64,000 nucleotides of DNA from Bacillota bacterium (lineage in GTDB: Bacteria > Bacillota > Clostridia > Lachnospirales > Lachnospiraceae). Of this stretch, positions 40,505-49,599 are shown piece by piece (the first letter of the stretch is position 1; each line of letters opens with the position of its first letter). Both the position numbers and the translations under genes were made by a program. The notes under the pieces were generated by a model. The model was not told the DNA's origin and did no database searches. It saw only the letters and a list, made by a program, of their open reading frames with translations. The stretch covers positions 1 through 64,000 of the forward strand of contig JAEWCQ010000015.1 in assembly GCA_023390555.1 (NCBI GenBank), given 5' to 3'.

Positions 40505-40876
40505 ATGACAATCAGCCAACGTATTTTCAACATTTTAAAGGAAAAGAACCTGTCACAAAAGGATCTATCCGAACATACCGGAATCTCACCTGCCGCAATC
40601 AGCAGCTGGAAGTCCAGAAAAACGAATCCGTCCTCAGATAAGATTATGAAGATATGTGAATTTCTGGAGGTTTCGCCTTTTTATCTTTTAACCGGTGAGT
40701 CTGAATCGAATGCGAGGAATCTGCTGCTTACCGATTCCGCCGACAGCTATCACACAACGGTTTCCAAAGAGGAGCTGGATTTGCTACGGATGTTTCATCA
40801 GATCTCGGATCTAGAAAAAGGAAGGATTCTCGGTATTCTGGAGGCGATGACCACTGCCAGGGATATCATGGAATAG
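40505..40876 (+). CDS. XRE-family transcriptional regulator
   Basis: 123 residues. The N-terminal helix-turn-helix (about 1-62) reads ILKEKNLSQKDLSEHTGISP and then AISSWKSRKTNPS, a Cro/C1-type fold. The C-terminal half (about 70-123) is a short helical region possibly for dimerisation. The start is the ATG at 40505 with AAGGAGAG just upstream; the frame is open seven codons further back. It resembles phage-type repressors, but no phage genes are nearby. It is divergent from the 61-residue XRE gene. Confidence 0.85.
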   Translation: MTISQRIFNILKEKNLSQKDLSEHTGISPAAISSWKSRKTNPSSDKIMKICEFLEVSPFYLLTGESESNARNLLLTDSADSYHTTVSKEELDLLRMFHQISDLEKGRILGILEAMTTARDIME

Positions 40877-40934
40877 CACTTATTTTTTTTCCCGCTATGA
40901 TATAGTTATATATCTCTTTTCCGGTAAAAAACAA

Positions 40935-40983
40935 CAAAAATGGTTTCAAAGAAAACCCTGCTTTCCGTTTTCCCTGAAACCAT
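40935..40983 (-). terminator. Terminator of trxA
   Basis: ATGGTTTCA and TGAAACCAT (40940-40948 and 40975-40983) form a 9-bp stem with a large loop. T-rich sequence follows on the minus strand. Confidence 0.65.
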
Positions 40984-41008
40984 AAAAATATATTTCCAGT
41001 CTGCTGTT

Positions 41009-41323
41009 TTACAGATTTAATAACTGCAGCACTTCTTCTTTTGTCTGAACTCCGATTGCCTTGCCGTCAACGGCACTGTCTTTTACGACAAGCAGTGTCG
41101 GTATGCTCATAATCTTGTAGTTTACAGCCAATGCGGCCTCTTCATCGACATTGATCTTGCCGACTTTCAATTTCCCTTCCAGCTCTTTGGCAAGCTCTTC
41201 CACAACCGGTGACATCATTTTACACGGACCGCACCAGCTTGCCCAGAAATCGAGCAGAACCGGCAGTTCGCTCTTCAAAACTTCTTCCTCAAAATTATCA
41301 TTTGTAATTGCAATTACAGCCAT
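41009..41323 (-). CDS. trxA: Thioredoxin
   Basis: Small dithiol reductase, 104 residues. The active site WCGPC has cysteines at 31 and 34, and the cis-proline loop is MSIPTLLV. The full thioredoxin fold is present with no extension or signal peptide, so it acts in the cytoplasm. It lies 82 nt after prfC. RBS AAAGGAGA precedes the ATG. Confidence 0.96.
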   Translation of the reverse strand: MAVIAITNDNFEEEVLKSELPVLLDFWASWCGPCKMMSPVVEELAKELEGKLKVGKINVDEEAALAVNYKIMSIPTLLVVKDSAVDGKAIGVQTKEEVLQLLNL

Positions 41324-41405
41324 CTTTTTCTCCTTTCGTATTTCCTGATTTCTTCGTAGAGTGAGAACCGGACATGGTATCTGCCGTCTGCTTCCCCTCT
41401 GTATC

Positions 41406-42998
41406 TTAGTTGTTCTTTCCGAATTCCGACAGAACCAGTCCTTTGTTCCGGTCCAATGTCATCCCGACACTCCATGCGTTGACAAACAACAGCAGCGGGT
41501 TGCCTTTTAAATCTGTGATTTTTTTCATATCGGAAGTTCCTGTCAGCCTGTCCAGCTCAATTTCCTTATTCTCGATCCAGCGGATATGTTCATAAGGCAG
41601 ATTTTCCAGACGAATTTCCACATTGTATTCATTCTCGAGGCGGTACTTCAATACATCAAACTGCAGAACACCTACCACACCGACGATGATCTCCTCCATA
41701 CCGCTGTTGTACTCCTGGAAAATCTGAATCGCACCTTCCTGTGCAATCTGCATAACGCCCTTGACGAACTGTTTTCGCTTCATCGTATCGATCTGACGCA
41801 CTCTTGCAAAGTGCTCCGGTGCAAATGTCGGTATTCCTTCAAATTCGAACTTGTCCTTTGCAGTCGTAATCGTATCTCCGATGGAAAAGATACCAGGATC
41901 AAAAACACCAATGATATCACCGGCGTAAGCCTCTTCAATGATCTTTCTCTCCTGTGCCATCATCTGCTGAGGCTGGGAAAGCTTGATTGCCTTGCCACCC
42001 TGAATATGCTTTACCTCCATCCCCGCTTCAAATTTACCGGAACAGATACGCATAAATGCAATACGGTCTCTGTGATTCTTATTCATATTTGCCTGTATCT
42101 TAAATACAAACGCCGAGAAGTTCTCTGAAAACGGATCAATTACTCCGATATCAGCCTTGCGCGGCAGCGGAGATGTCGTCATTTTAAGGAAATGCTCCAA
42201 AAAGGTCTCCACACCGAAGTTGGTCAAAGCCGAACCGAAAAATACCGGTGAAAGTTCTCCGTTTGATACCATTTCCAGATCAAATTCCGCACTTGCGCCA
42301 TCCAGCAGGTCAATTTCTTCCAAAAGCTGATCCCGGAAAGATTCGCCGATTTCCCGGATCAACTCCGGATCGTCGATATCCAGTTCTTTTTCCGTTCCTT
42401 CTTTTGTTCCTTTCAGTGTATCCGCAAAAGTCAGAACCTTTTTTGTATTGCGGTCATACACCCCTTTAAAATTTTTTCCGGAACCAATCGGCCAGTTCAC
42501 AGGACACGTTGCGATTCCGAGTTCTTTTTCAATTTCATCCAACAGGTCGAACGTTTCATTCGCATCACGATCCATTTTGTTGATAAACGTAAAAATCGGA
42601 ATGTGGCGCATCACGCATACCTTAAACAGCTTTCTGGTCTGTGCCTCCACACCTTTTGATCCGTCAATCACCATGACCGCCGAATCCGCAGCCATCAGGG
42701 TACGGTACGTATCCTCCGAAAAGTCCTGATGTCCCGGTGTATCCAGAATATTGATACAGCATCCGTCATAATTAAACTGTAATACGGAGGAAGTAACAGA
42801 GATTCCTCGTTCCTTCTCTATCTCCATCCAGTCGGAAACCGCATGCCTTGCCGTTGCCTTTCCCTTTACGGAACCTGCAAGGTTGATGGCTCCTCCGTAT
42901 AGCAGAAACTTCTCAGTCAGTGTCGTCTTACCGGCATCCGGATGTGATATGATTGCAAATGTTCTTCGTTTTTCTATCTCTTTTCTTAAATCAGCCAA
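41406..42998 (-). CDS. prfC: Peptide chain release factor 3
   Basis: GTPase that recycles RF1 and RF2 after termination. It has 530 residues. G1 is SHPDAGKTT, G3 is DTPGHQDF and G4 is NKMDRD, all in the first 170 residues. The C-terminal domains match RF3 and not EF-G. I place the start at TTG (42998) because GGAGG lies about 8 nt upstream and the product begins MADLRKEIEKRRTFAI, as in other RF3 proteins; the frame is open 13 codons further up without an RBS. The start lies 12 nt after the deoB stop. Confidence 0.93.
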   Translation of the reverse strand: MADLRKEIEKRRTFAIISHPDAGKTTLTEKFLLYGGAINLAGSVKGKATARHAVSDWMEIEKERGISVTSSVLQFNYDGCCINILDTPGHQDFSEDTYRTLMAADSAVMVIDGSKGVEAQTRKLFKVCVMRHIPIFTFINKMDRDANETFDLLDEIEKELGIATCPVNWPIGSGKNFKGVYDRNTKKVLTFADTLKGTKEGTEKELDIDDPELIREIGESFRDQLLEEIDLLDGASAEFDLEMVSNGELSPVFFGSALTNFGVETFLEHFLKMTTSPLPRKADIGVIDPFSENFSAFVFKIQANMNKNHRDRIAFMRICSGKFEAGMEVKHIQGGKAIKLSQPQQMMAQERKIIEEAYAGDIIGVFDPGIFSIGDTITTAKDKFEFEGIPTFAPEHFARVRQIDTMKRKQFVKGVMQIAQEGAIQIFQEYNSGMEEIIVGVVGVLQFDVLKYRLENEYNVEIRLENLPYEHIRWIENKEIELDRLTGTSDMKKITDLKGNPLLLFVNAWSVGMTLDRNKGLVLSEFGKNN

Positions 42999-43009
42999 AA
43001 TTGTTCCTC

Positions 43010-44164
43010 CTATAGCGCAAGCGGTTCGCCCGCACACACTATCTTTAATCCAAAATATTGTAAAACCGTAGCGGCAATATCCGCAAAGCTCTCTCTCGTC
43101 CCGTAATTCTTACCGGCCGGAATATTTTTGCCATACAGCACAAGCGGCGTATACTCCCTCGAATGATCGGTTGACGGCGTGCTCGGATCACAGCCATGAT
43201 CCGCTGTAATCATAAGAATATCATCCTCACGCAGCTTTGCCAGAAGTTCCGGCAGCCTTTGATCAAAATAAGTCAGTGCCTGTGCATATCCATCCACATC
43301 GTTCCGATGTCCGTACAGCATATCATAGTCAACGAGATTCGTAAAACAGAGTCCTTTAAAATCACGCTCCATATATTCGATCGTTTTATTGATTCCATCT
43401 TCATTATTCACAGTGCGGACAAAGTCCGTAATTCCCCTGCCTGCAAAAATGTCATTGATCTTACCGACCGACAGGACTTCATAGCCTGCTGCCGAAAGCG
43501 CATCGAGCATCGTTGTCTTTGGCGGCTCAAGTGAATAATCATGGCGTCTGCTCGTTCTGGCAAAGTTCCCCGGTTCACCCGTAAAAGGTCTTGCGATGAC
43601 ACGGCCCACGCCCACTTCTCCAGTCAGCATTTCCCTTGCCTGTTCACAATAACGGTACAGAGTCTCAAGCGGAACTATATCCTCATGTGCGGCAATTTGA
43701 AATACGGAATCAGCCGAGGTATATACGATCAGCTTTCCGGTCTCCATATGCTCTCTGCCATAATCCTGAATTACTTCCGTTCCAGAATACGGCTTATTAC
43801 ATAAAATACCTCTTCCCGTCCGTTTTTCAAATTCATCCAGAACATTCTGCGGAAACCCGTTTGGAAATGTCGGCAGCGGTTTCGGAGAAATGATTCCTGC
43901 AATTTCCCAGTGGCCGATTGTCGTATCCTTTCCTTTTGAAACTTCTGTCATTCTGGCAAAAGCTCCGTCCGGCACCTTCTCTTTTTCTCCAATATCCACT
44001 CCGTCTATATTGAAAAAGCCTAATTTTCTCATATTGGGCATGGAAAATTTATCACTTGCGGCACAAGCTCTGATGGTGTTGCTTCCCGTATCCTGATAGT
44101 CTGCCGCATCCGGCATTTCCCCAATTCCAACACTGTCTAATACAATTAAAAATACGCGTTTCAT
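43010..44164 (-). CDS. deoB: Phosphopentomutase
   Basis: Interconverts ribose (or deoxyribose) 1- and 5-phosphate in nucleoside salvage. It has 384 residues of the alkaline-phosphatase superfamily with two Mn ions. Metal-site segments are VFLIVLDSVGIGEMPDA, DTTIGHWEIAG (with the phospho-threonine), and MITADHGCDPSTPSTDHSREY (shown in part). It links functionally to the purine nucleoside phosphorylase encoded at 54999-55829, which produces the ribose 1-phosphate. It has its own promoter. Confidence 0.96.
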   Translation of the reverse strand: MKRVFLIVLDSVGIGEMPDAADYQDTGSNTIRACAASDKFSMPNMRKLGFFNIDGVDIGEKEKVPDGAFARMTEVSKGKDTTIGHWEIAGIISPKPLPTFPNGFPQNVLDEFEKRTGRGILCNKPYSGTEVIQDYGREHMETGKLIVYTSADSVFQIAAHEDIVPLETLYRYCEQAREMLTGEVGVGRVIARPFTGEPGNFARTSRRHDYSLEPPKTTMLDALSAAGYEVLSVGKINDIFAGRGITDFVRTVNNEDGINKTIEYMERDFKGLCFTNLVDYDMLYGHRNDVDGYAQALTYFDQRLPELLAKLREDDILMITADHGCDPSTPSTDHSREYTPLVLYGKNIPAGKNYGTRESFADIAATVLQYFGLKIVCAGEPLAL

Positions 44165-44213
44165 AAGTACCTCTCTTTCCGTGTGTTATAAAATCACACA
44201 AAAAACCAAGTAT

Positions 44214-44242
44214 ATTATAGATGCTTTTCACCGTTTGTGCAA
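44214..44242 (-). promoter_or_regulatory. Promoter of deoB-prfC
   Basis: On the minus strand: -35 TTGCAC (44242-44237), 17-bp spacer, -10 TATAAT (44219-44214). It fills the gap after spoIIIAH. No terminator for the spoIIIA operon is visible, so read-through into deoB is possible. Confidence 0.65.
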
Positions 44243-44253
44243 GGTATTTGCTA

Positions 44254-44970
44254 TTATTGTTGTGTTTCCTGAATTGGAGTGATAATAATATTCTCGGCAG
44301 ACACTTTTGTTTTACGCTTTACGATATCTTCAATCTGTGCTCTTTTTGCATCCGTAACCTCTCCCATATTCAGTACGACATCTGCCGAATCATCAGTAAT
44401 GCTGACTACCACATCGGTAAATCCCTTTGCCTCAAGCAGCATCTCTGCAGCGTTCTCCCGCTCACTGATATCCGTCATTGCCACCATCTGATCTACCGCA
44501 GACTGTTTCTGGGAATCGTCAATGTTTGTATTATTGATGATATCCAGCAAAGATTCTTTGTTCTTGGCACGTACTTGTTCACGGGTCAGCTTCATCTCTG
44601 CCGCATAATCTACATCATTTGCGGATGCGCTGGTGAGCACTGCTTCCCCCGGGTTGTCACTCACTTCGGTTCCATCCACACTGGCAGTTTCAGTTCCTGC
44701 CTGCGCTACGGTCTCCGTTGTAGCCTCTGTGGATAACGCTTCCGCTCCCGTCTCCACACTGTTATCCTCAGAATCGGTAAAAATCTCCCCTTCCAACAGG
44801 GAATCATCGGATATGTCATAGTCACTTGCATCATCATTCACTTCTGCGTTTGCTTCCTTGGCAACCGTGTCATCCTTCATGTTCCCATTAAAACTTAAGT
44901 ATCCTGCAACTGCAATCATCAGCGCCAATGCGGTAATTATAACCTGATTCTTTTTAAACATTTTTTTCAA
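44254..44970 (-). CDS. spoIIIAH: Stage III sporulation protein AH
   Basis: Mother-cell half of the feeding-tube channel; binds forespore SpoIIQ across the space between membranes. It has 238 residues. One N-terminal membrane helix (about 11-28) is followed by a Glu/Thr/Ser-rich spacer (about 35-115) and a YscJ/FliF-like ring-building domain at the C-terminus (SLLDIINNTNIDDSQKQSAVDQM and following, in part). The acidic spacer is longer than usual. The gene overlaps spoIIIAG by 4 nt and closes the operon. Confidence 0.92.
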   Translation of the reverse strand: MKKMFKKNQVIITALALMIAVAGYLSFNGNMKDDTVAKEANAEVNDDASDYDISDDSLLEGEIFTDSEDNSVETGAEALSTEATTETVAQAGTETASVDGTEVSDNPGEAVLTSASANDVDYAAEMKLTREQVRAKNKESLLDIINNTNIDDSQKQSAVDQMVAMTDISERENAAEMLLEAKGFTDVVVSITDDSADVVLNMGEVTDAKRAQIEDIVKRKTKVSAENIIITPIQETQQ

Positions 44971-45563
44971 TTTCCGGCCTCCTGAATGTTCATCTTTACT
45001 ACGACTATTTTATGTGCTTCTATTGGAAATAATGCTAAAACAGCGTCGGAAATGTTCTGTTTTACGACTGCGCTGCCTCCGCCTTCCGCGACAACTAAAA
45101 TTCCCTCTATCTCCGGTGTCAGTTCTTTTGACACAAAAGGCTCTCCATCACTGCTGCTCTTGTCATACACCGTCGTTTCATCACTTTGTGACTGTGCACT
45201 TTTTCTGGTTCCCCCGGTATTATCTTCTTCTGTCGTATTGTTCACAGAAGTGCTGCTGTCCTTTTCCACGACCTGTGTTCCGCTGTCTTTGTAGGTGATC
45301 ATGACCCTGACTCTTCCGACACCTTCGATTCTTTCCAGAATTGTTTCCAACTGTTCCTCCTGTTCCGTTTCTGCCGCTGCGCTCCTGGCTGCCGTTGTTT
45401 CGGATGTCTCACTATCCTGTGCAGTGGTCTGTGTTTTTTTGCTATTACCGGTTGGAAGTGTAATGACAAGCAACAGAACTCCAAACAGAATCAGAATAAT
45501 CCAGCCTGTCTTATCCGGTTTTTTCTCCTTCATTTTTTCGAATAATTCTTTCCACTCCATCAT
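44967..45563 (-). CDS. spoIIIAG: Stage III sporulation protein AG
   Basis: Forms a large ring in the mother-cell membrane of the SpoIIIA-SpoIIQ channel. It has 198 residues: a short cytoplasmic end, one membrane helix (about 20-40), a low-complexity spacer and a ring domain with GVGRVRVMITYKDSGTQVVEKD and GILVVAEGGGSAVVKQNI (each a family segment). It overlaps spoIIIAH by 4 nt and abuts spoIIIAF. Confidence 0.92.
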   Translation of the reverse strand: MMEWKELFEKMKEKKPDKTGWIILILFGVLLLVITLPTGNSKKTQTTAQDSETSETTAARSAAAETEQEEQLETILERIEGVGRVRVMITYKDSGTQVVEKDSSTSVNNTTEEDNTGGTRKSAQSQSDETTVYDKSSSDGEPFVSKELTPEIEGILVVAEGGGSAVVKQNISDAVLALFPIEAHKIVVVKMNIQEAGN

Positions 45564-46139
45564 TTATTCCCCCACATAGGTAATTGTAATCTGAGAATCC
45601 TGCAAACGGTAAAAATCCTTGATTGCCTCTTTCAAATCATGGTAGATTGCCTCCTTTACCGTATCCGACACCTGACTGCCGCCAATTGCAACTTTTTCAA
45701 TTGCCGCATCATCCGCCTGTTCTTTTTTTTCAATCTTCATGCTGACGCTCTCCAATTCGTAATCATCGGTCAATGCCACCTCAATTCCTGTCACCTCAAA
45801 TCCCTTATCCTCCGCCATCTGCGAAATATCTTCCCCAATTGCCTCTTCATATTGCTGTTTATAATAATCGGTCTGCACAAATTCCATTTTGTCCGCATCT
45901 TTTTGTACATTCTCCATCTCCTGCCAGAATTCAGAATACTGGATCATCTCTTCAAAATCCTCATTGGCATACACGATTTTTGTAATCGGCGTGATAACCG
46001 CTATGACAATAATCATTTCCATAAAGAACTGAATGTATTTTTTATACTGTTTCTTCGGTACGAGATACAGCAGTGCGGACAATACGACAAACAGAATTAC
46101 AATTCCCTTGATCCAATCCAAAATTTGTTGCATCTGCAC
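45564..46139 (-). CDS. spoIIIAF: Stage III sporulation protein AF
   Basis: Two N-terminal membrane helices (about 10-26 and 33-53) followed by a soluble domain with a ring-building fold. It has 191 residues. The segment LVPKKQYKKYIQFFMEMIIV is typical of the family. It is the sixth gene of the eight-gene operon, sitting directly before spoIIIAG with a 0-nt gap. Its product is part of the sigma-E-dependent channel needed for forespore sigma-G activity. Confidence 0.9.
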   Translation of the reverse strand: MQMQQILDWIKGIVILFVVLSALLYLVPKKQYKKYIQFFMEMIIVIAVITPITKIVYANEDFEEMIQYSEFWQEMENVQKDADKMEFVQTDYYKQQYEEAIGEDISQMAEDKGFEVTGIEVALTDDYELESVSMKIEKKEQADDAAIEKVAIGGSQVSDTVKEAIYHDLKEAIKDFYRLQDSQITITYVGE

Positions 46140-46142
46140 CTC

Positions 46143-47399
46143 CTATCCTGCCACATAACTGGAAGCAGCGGTGATCATTGCAATTGTAATCAGAAACAGA
46201 AACAGTGATGTGAGCATCAGCTTTGCCGCCAGAAGACTTCCCCGGAACACACCGTTGATACTGCCGGATATCCGTTTATCCGTAATAGGCTCCACCGAGG
46301 CGGCAGCCAGTTTGTAGAGAAATGTCATGACACCCATTTTAAGCAGCGGAATCAGCCCCAGCAGAACTATAATCAGCATCGCAGCAACTCCTACACTGTT
46401 TTTAATCACCATCCCAGTCCCAATGAGCATCTGTCCGATTGCACTTACCGAATTTCCAATCCCGGGTATCATGCTTAAGGTTTTGGATACAGAGGTCGTC
46501 TTTAAGCGGTCAACCGCCGGATTAATAAGGCTTTGGACCACGTTCATTCCCAGTACAACCGTCATGATGATTTTCATGCCCCAGAGGATGCCTCCTTCCA
46601 GGAGTTCACACATACGCGTGAATTTTTCCCCTTCCAGAATATAATTTAAAAACTGCATGACGACAAAGACCTGTATCAACGGTGCCAGCAGATACAGCAT
46701 GATCCACTGCACAATAAAAATTATGAAGAACGCCATTTCATAAAAACCTGCCGCACTGGCCGTCCCATTCGAAAACACCATGGACATACAGAATACAGGA
46801 AGAAGCACTTTCATAAATTCCACGGTCTTATCCAGTGTGCTGCTCAGCAGTTGATTGACAACCAGGAATGATTTCATCAGCAGAATCATCATTTCTATGT
46901 ATACAAGGATAAAGCAGAGTTCCGAAATATAGGAATTTTGAAATATGGCAGAAAAATTTTTCAACAATGCAAATGCTACCGCCAGTGCGATAATCACGAC
47001 TAAGAACTTTCGATTCTCGTTGAGCTCCTGAAAAAGAAGATTTCCGACATAGGTACCGGCCTGCTCCAGATAATTGCCGCTTTCTCCTGACATCAGATTC
47101 TGTATGAGATCCATAAAGCTGATATCCTTTGTTTCATCATTTTCAGACAGATAATCATCGATTGACTGCATATCGAGATTATCCAGCAGTCCTTCGGTAA
47201 CAGAGGTATCTGTCTGTTCCTCTGTCTGACTTTCGGAATCCGAAATCTCACTGCTTTGTGCCGATACTTTCAGATTTCCCATCCCCGTCACAAGAAACAG
47301 AACCAGAAAAAAACCGCAAATGGCTTTGGTAAGAAATTTTCGACGCTTGTACTTTGTCCAACTTCTCTTCTTCGGATTTCCTTTGCATTGTTCTCTCAT
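46143..47399 (-). CDS. spoIIIAE: Stage III sporulation protein AE
   Basis: Polytopic membrane protein of the channel, 418 residues. A signal peptide (about 25-47, ending near VSA) precedes a short acidic segment, then about eight membrane helices from residue 130. MIPGIGNSVSAIGQMLIGTG and FLYKLAAASVEPITDKRISG are conserved family segments. It overlaps spoIIIAD by 4 nt. The signal peptide suggests an outward N-terminus. Confidence 0.92.
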   Translation of the reverse strand: MREQCKGNPKKRSWTKYKRRKFLTKAICGFFLVLFLVTGMGNLKVSAQSSEISDSESQTEEQTDTSVTEGLLDNLDMQSIDDYLSENDETKDISFMDLIQNLMSGESGNYLEQAGTYVGNLLFQELNENRKFLVVIIALAVAFALLKNFSAIFQNSYISELCFILVYIEMMILLMKSFLVVNQLLSSTLDKTVEFMKVLLPVFCMSMVFSNGTASAAGFYEMAFFIIFIVQWIMLYLLAPLIQVFVVMQFLNYILEGEKFTRMCELLEGGILWGMKIIMTVVLGMNVVQSLINPAVDRLKTTSVSKTLSMIPGIGNSVSAIGQMLIGTGMVIKNSVGVAAMLIIVLLGLIPLLKMGVMTFLYKLAAASVEPITDKRISGSINGVFRGSLLAAKLMLTSLFLFLITIAMITAASSYVAG

Positions 47400-47785
47400 A
47401 AAAATTCCCCTATTGTTTCCACAAATGACATCAGCACCGGCATACTGATCAAAAGGATTGACATTTTGGCAAACATTTCTATCTGTCCGGCAATTGCCTG
47501 ATAACCGGCATCCTTACAGATATCTACGGAAAATTCGGCGATATAGGTTATCCCGATCATCTTGATCACCATTGTCACATAGCGGTTGTCCACGACGATC
47601 AGAGACTGAATAGAATCTACATAAGATAAGATGATTTCCAGCTTTGATACCAGATAAATGAATATGCAGGTGCATACCGCCATACTGACAAACAGACTGT
47701 ATTCTGATTTGTAGGAACGCACCATAAGCGCAAGCAATACTCCTGCAATACCCATCAGCGCGATTTTGATAATATCCAATTCCAT
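47396..47785 (-). CDS. spoIIIAD: Stage III sporulation protein AD
   Basis: Membrane protein with about four helices in 129 residues. The conserved central segment VVDNRYVTMVIKMIGITYIA and the following CKDAGYQAIAGQIEMF identify the SpoIIIAC/AD family. It lies 6 nt after spoIIIAC and overlaps spoIIIAE by 4 nt. Confidence 0.92.
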   Translation of the reverse strand: MELDIIKIALMGIAGVLLALMVRSYKSEYSLFVSMAVCTCIFIYLVSKLEIILSYVDSIQSLIVVDNRYVTMVIKMIGITYIAEFSVDICKDAGYQAIAGQIEMFAKMSILLISMPVLMSFVETIGEFL

Positions 47786-47791
47786 GCCTCC

Positions 47792-47986
47792 TTATAATGC
47801 AAACAGATCCTTCATGGTCTGAAATAATTCATAAATATACGGCACAATCCAAAACAGCACGATCAACAGACCTGCGAGACTCGTCAAAAACGCATGTTCC
47901 TCCCGTCCGCTGTGCTTTAATACCTGACTGATTACCGTAACCAGAATACCCACTGCTGCTATCTTAAAGATTAAGTTTACGCTCAT
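47792..47986 (-). CDS. spoIIIAC: Stage III sporulation protein AC
   Basis: Short membrane protein of 64 residues with two helices (about 5-19 and 34-52). The intervening HSGREEHAFLTSLAGL is a family hallmark. It is related to the N-terminal part of SpoIIIAD, which follows 6 nt later. Full length for the family. RBS GGAGGG precedes the ATG. Confidence 0.92.
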   Translation of the reverse strand: MSVNLIFKIAAVGILVTVISQVLKHSGREEHAFLTSLAGLLIVLFWIVPYIYELFQTMKDLFAL

Positions 47987-48013
47987 ATACCCTCCATATC
48001 GTACCGCCTGCCG

Positions 48014-48532
48014 TTACAGCAGAATCAAGATCAAAAAAGCTCCGCCTGCGGCACTCAAATATCTGCATACCTTCTGTCTGTTCAACAGTTCCTCCTGCGC
48101 ATGATGAATCTTATAGCTGATTCTCTCGGTAAACAGGCCGATATCCTCCCCCTGCATGTAGGTGCTGCCACGTGCCAGAATCACGCCTGCTTCCAGAAAA
48201 ATCTGAAATTCCTCCTGATCGAACAGATAGTTTCCGCGCTGCTGTGTCAGCACTTTCTTCCATATCTTTCCTGCATCTGCTTCCTGGTAACCGGCCATCT
48301 CATCCGCCATCCTTAGAAGCGAATCAGAAAAAGGACGTCCTACCTGTCCGGAAGTCCGTTTCAAAAGCTGCGGCAGCGGAATTTTTAAATAACGCATCTC
48401 ATTTCCAAGAAACAATATCAGCTCTTTCAGCTCCAACAGCTGATGATAATGCTGTTTGATCCGCCGGTTGATACAGCTTCCCAATCCGATTGCTCCAAGA
48501 AAAATAAAAATTGATCCGGCTATTTTTAACAT
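48014..48532 (-). CDS. spoIIIAB: Stage III sporulation protein AB
   Basis: 172 residues. N-terminal helix (about 2-18) and C-terminal helix (about 156-172) embed the ends in the membrane; the middle is a helical cytoplasmic domain related to type II secretion GspF. ELILFLGNEMRYLKIPLPQL is the conserved segment. It overlaps spoIIIAA by 7 nt, consistent with the two proteins acting as an ATPase-membrane pair. Confidence 0.92.
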   Translation of the reverse strand: MLKIAGSIFIFLGAIGLGSCINRRIKQHYHQLLELKELILFLGNEMRYLKIPLPQLLKRTSGQVGRPFSDSLLRMADEMAGYQEADAGKIWKKVLTQQRGNYLFDQEEFQIFLEAGVILARGSTYMQGEDIGLFTERISYKIHHAQEELLNRQKVCRYLSAAGGAFLILILL

Positions 48533-49479
48533 AATCTCTCCAGTTTTTCATCATATACTTCAAACCCGCGGCTTCCATTTTCCAGTTTCTTTAACACGAT
48601 ATACCTTCCGAAGGTCTGATTTTCCATCCAGTTTCTCATCACTTCTTTTTTCCTGATTTCCTGGATGTCTTTGGCATGTACGGTTCCCAGAATCCTGCAG
48701 CCGCAATTCAAGGCCTGCTCTACCGCCTGATAGTCTTCTCTGGATCCAAGCTCATCCACCGCCAGAATCTGCGGAGACATGGAACGAATCATCAGAACCA
48801 TTCCTTCCGCCTTACTGCAGCGGTCGAGTACATCGGTACGCATACCGACATCATTCTGGGGGACTCCGAAATGGCAGGCCGCGATTTCTGAACGTTCATC
48901 GATCACGCATACCTTCATTCCTTTCTTCCCGGAACTTCCATCGGATAATATCCGAATACAGTCTCTCAGATAAGTTGTCTTTCCAATGCCCGGTGGAGAA
49001 ACAATCAGCGTATTGTGAATACTGTCCTGTGAAACCATATAGGGAACCATTTCTTTTGCACAGTTGATCCTCTGCTTTGCAATACGGATGTTCAAAAAGC
49101 TTATGTATCGGATGTCTGCCACCTTTCCTCTTTCCATGCGAACCTGCCCTGCCAGTCCGACACGGTGGCCGCCTTCCAGCGTGATGAAACCGCTTTTTAT
49201 GTCTTCCTCAAATGCATACAAGGAATAGCGGCTTAGAAATGTTACCATTTCCTGCATATCCTCTTCCGTCATACGGTAACTTTCTTCCTTCCGCATGGTC
49301 AGCCTATTGTCGATTGCATCCAGATACCATTCCTCCGTACCATAGGAAAACATCACAGGCTGTCCGACACGAATGCGGATTTCTTCGAGAAAGGCATCTC
49401 TGATGCGACAGGACACCAATCTTTCCCGTAAATGCACCGGGAATATCTGGAGTACACTTCCTACCATCCTTCTTGTCAC
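48526..49479 (-). CDS. spoIIIAA: Stage III sporulation protein AA (secretion-type ATPase)
   Basis: Cytoplasmic ATPase of the channel, related to type II/IV secretion ATPases. Walker A is SPPGIGKTT and Walker B is ILAVDELG. FEEDIKSGFITLEGGHRVG is a family hallmark. The start is uncertain. I chose GTG at 49479 (GAAAGAG about 8 nt upstream), giving 317 residues; the ATG at 49467 has its AAGG too close, and an in-frame ATG at 49572 would extend into a terminator-like hairpin. No sigma-E promoter could be found in front. Confidence 0.9.
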   Translation of the reverse strand: MTRRMVGSVLQIFPVHLRERLVSCRIRDAFLEEIRIRVGQPVMFSYGTEEWYLDAIDNRLTMRKEESYRMTEEDMQEMVTFLSRYSLYAFEEDIKSGFITLEGGHRVGLAGQVRMERGKVADIRYISFLNIRIAKQRINCAKEMVPYMVSQDSIHNTLIVSPPGIGKTTYLRDCIRILSDGSSGKKGMKVCVIDERSEIAACHFGVPQNDVGMRTDVLDRCSKAEGMVLMIRSMSPQILAVDELGSREDYQAVEQALNCGCRILGTVHAKDIQEIRKKEVMRNWMENQTFGRYIVLKKLENGSRGFEVYDEKLERLC

Positions 49480-49545
49480 CACACTTTCTCTTTCATGTGT
49501 TAGCGTTTCTCCCACGCAGAGTGCTTTTCCTTCTGTATAGAAAAG

Positions 49546-49573
49546 AAAAAAGCCATGGGTTCTTGTCCCCATG
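49546..49573 (-). terminator. Second terminator-like hairpin between rpsU and spoIIIAA
   Basis: On the minus strand CATGGG and CCCATG (49573-49568, 49559-49554) are followed by GCTTTTTTCTTTTC. It lies after repeat copy B and before spoIIIAA and would block read-through from rpsU into the sporulation operon. Confidence 0.6.
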
Positions 49574-49599
49574 ACCTATGTATATGGATAAATATTTTG

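Noticed and set aside
40505..40876. Prophage remnant or toxin-antitoxin locus at the XRE pair
   Set aside because: No phage structural gene, integrase or toxin-like frame is nearby; xerD has the length and motifs of the housekeeping recombinase.
42999..43037. Thirteen-codon N-terminal extension of PrfC
   Set aside because: It overlaps the deoB end, has no RBS, and RF3 proteins begin at the TTG-initiated MADLRKEIEK segment.
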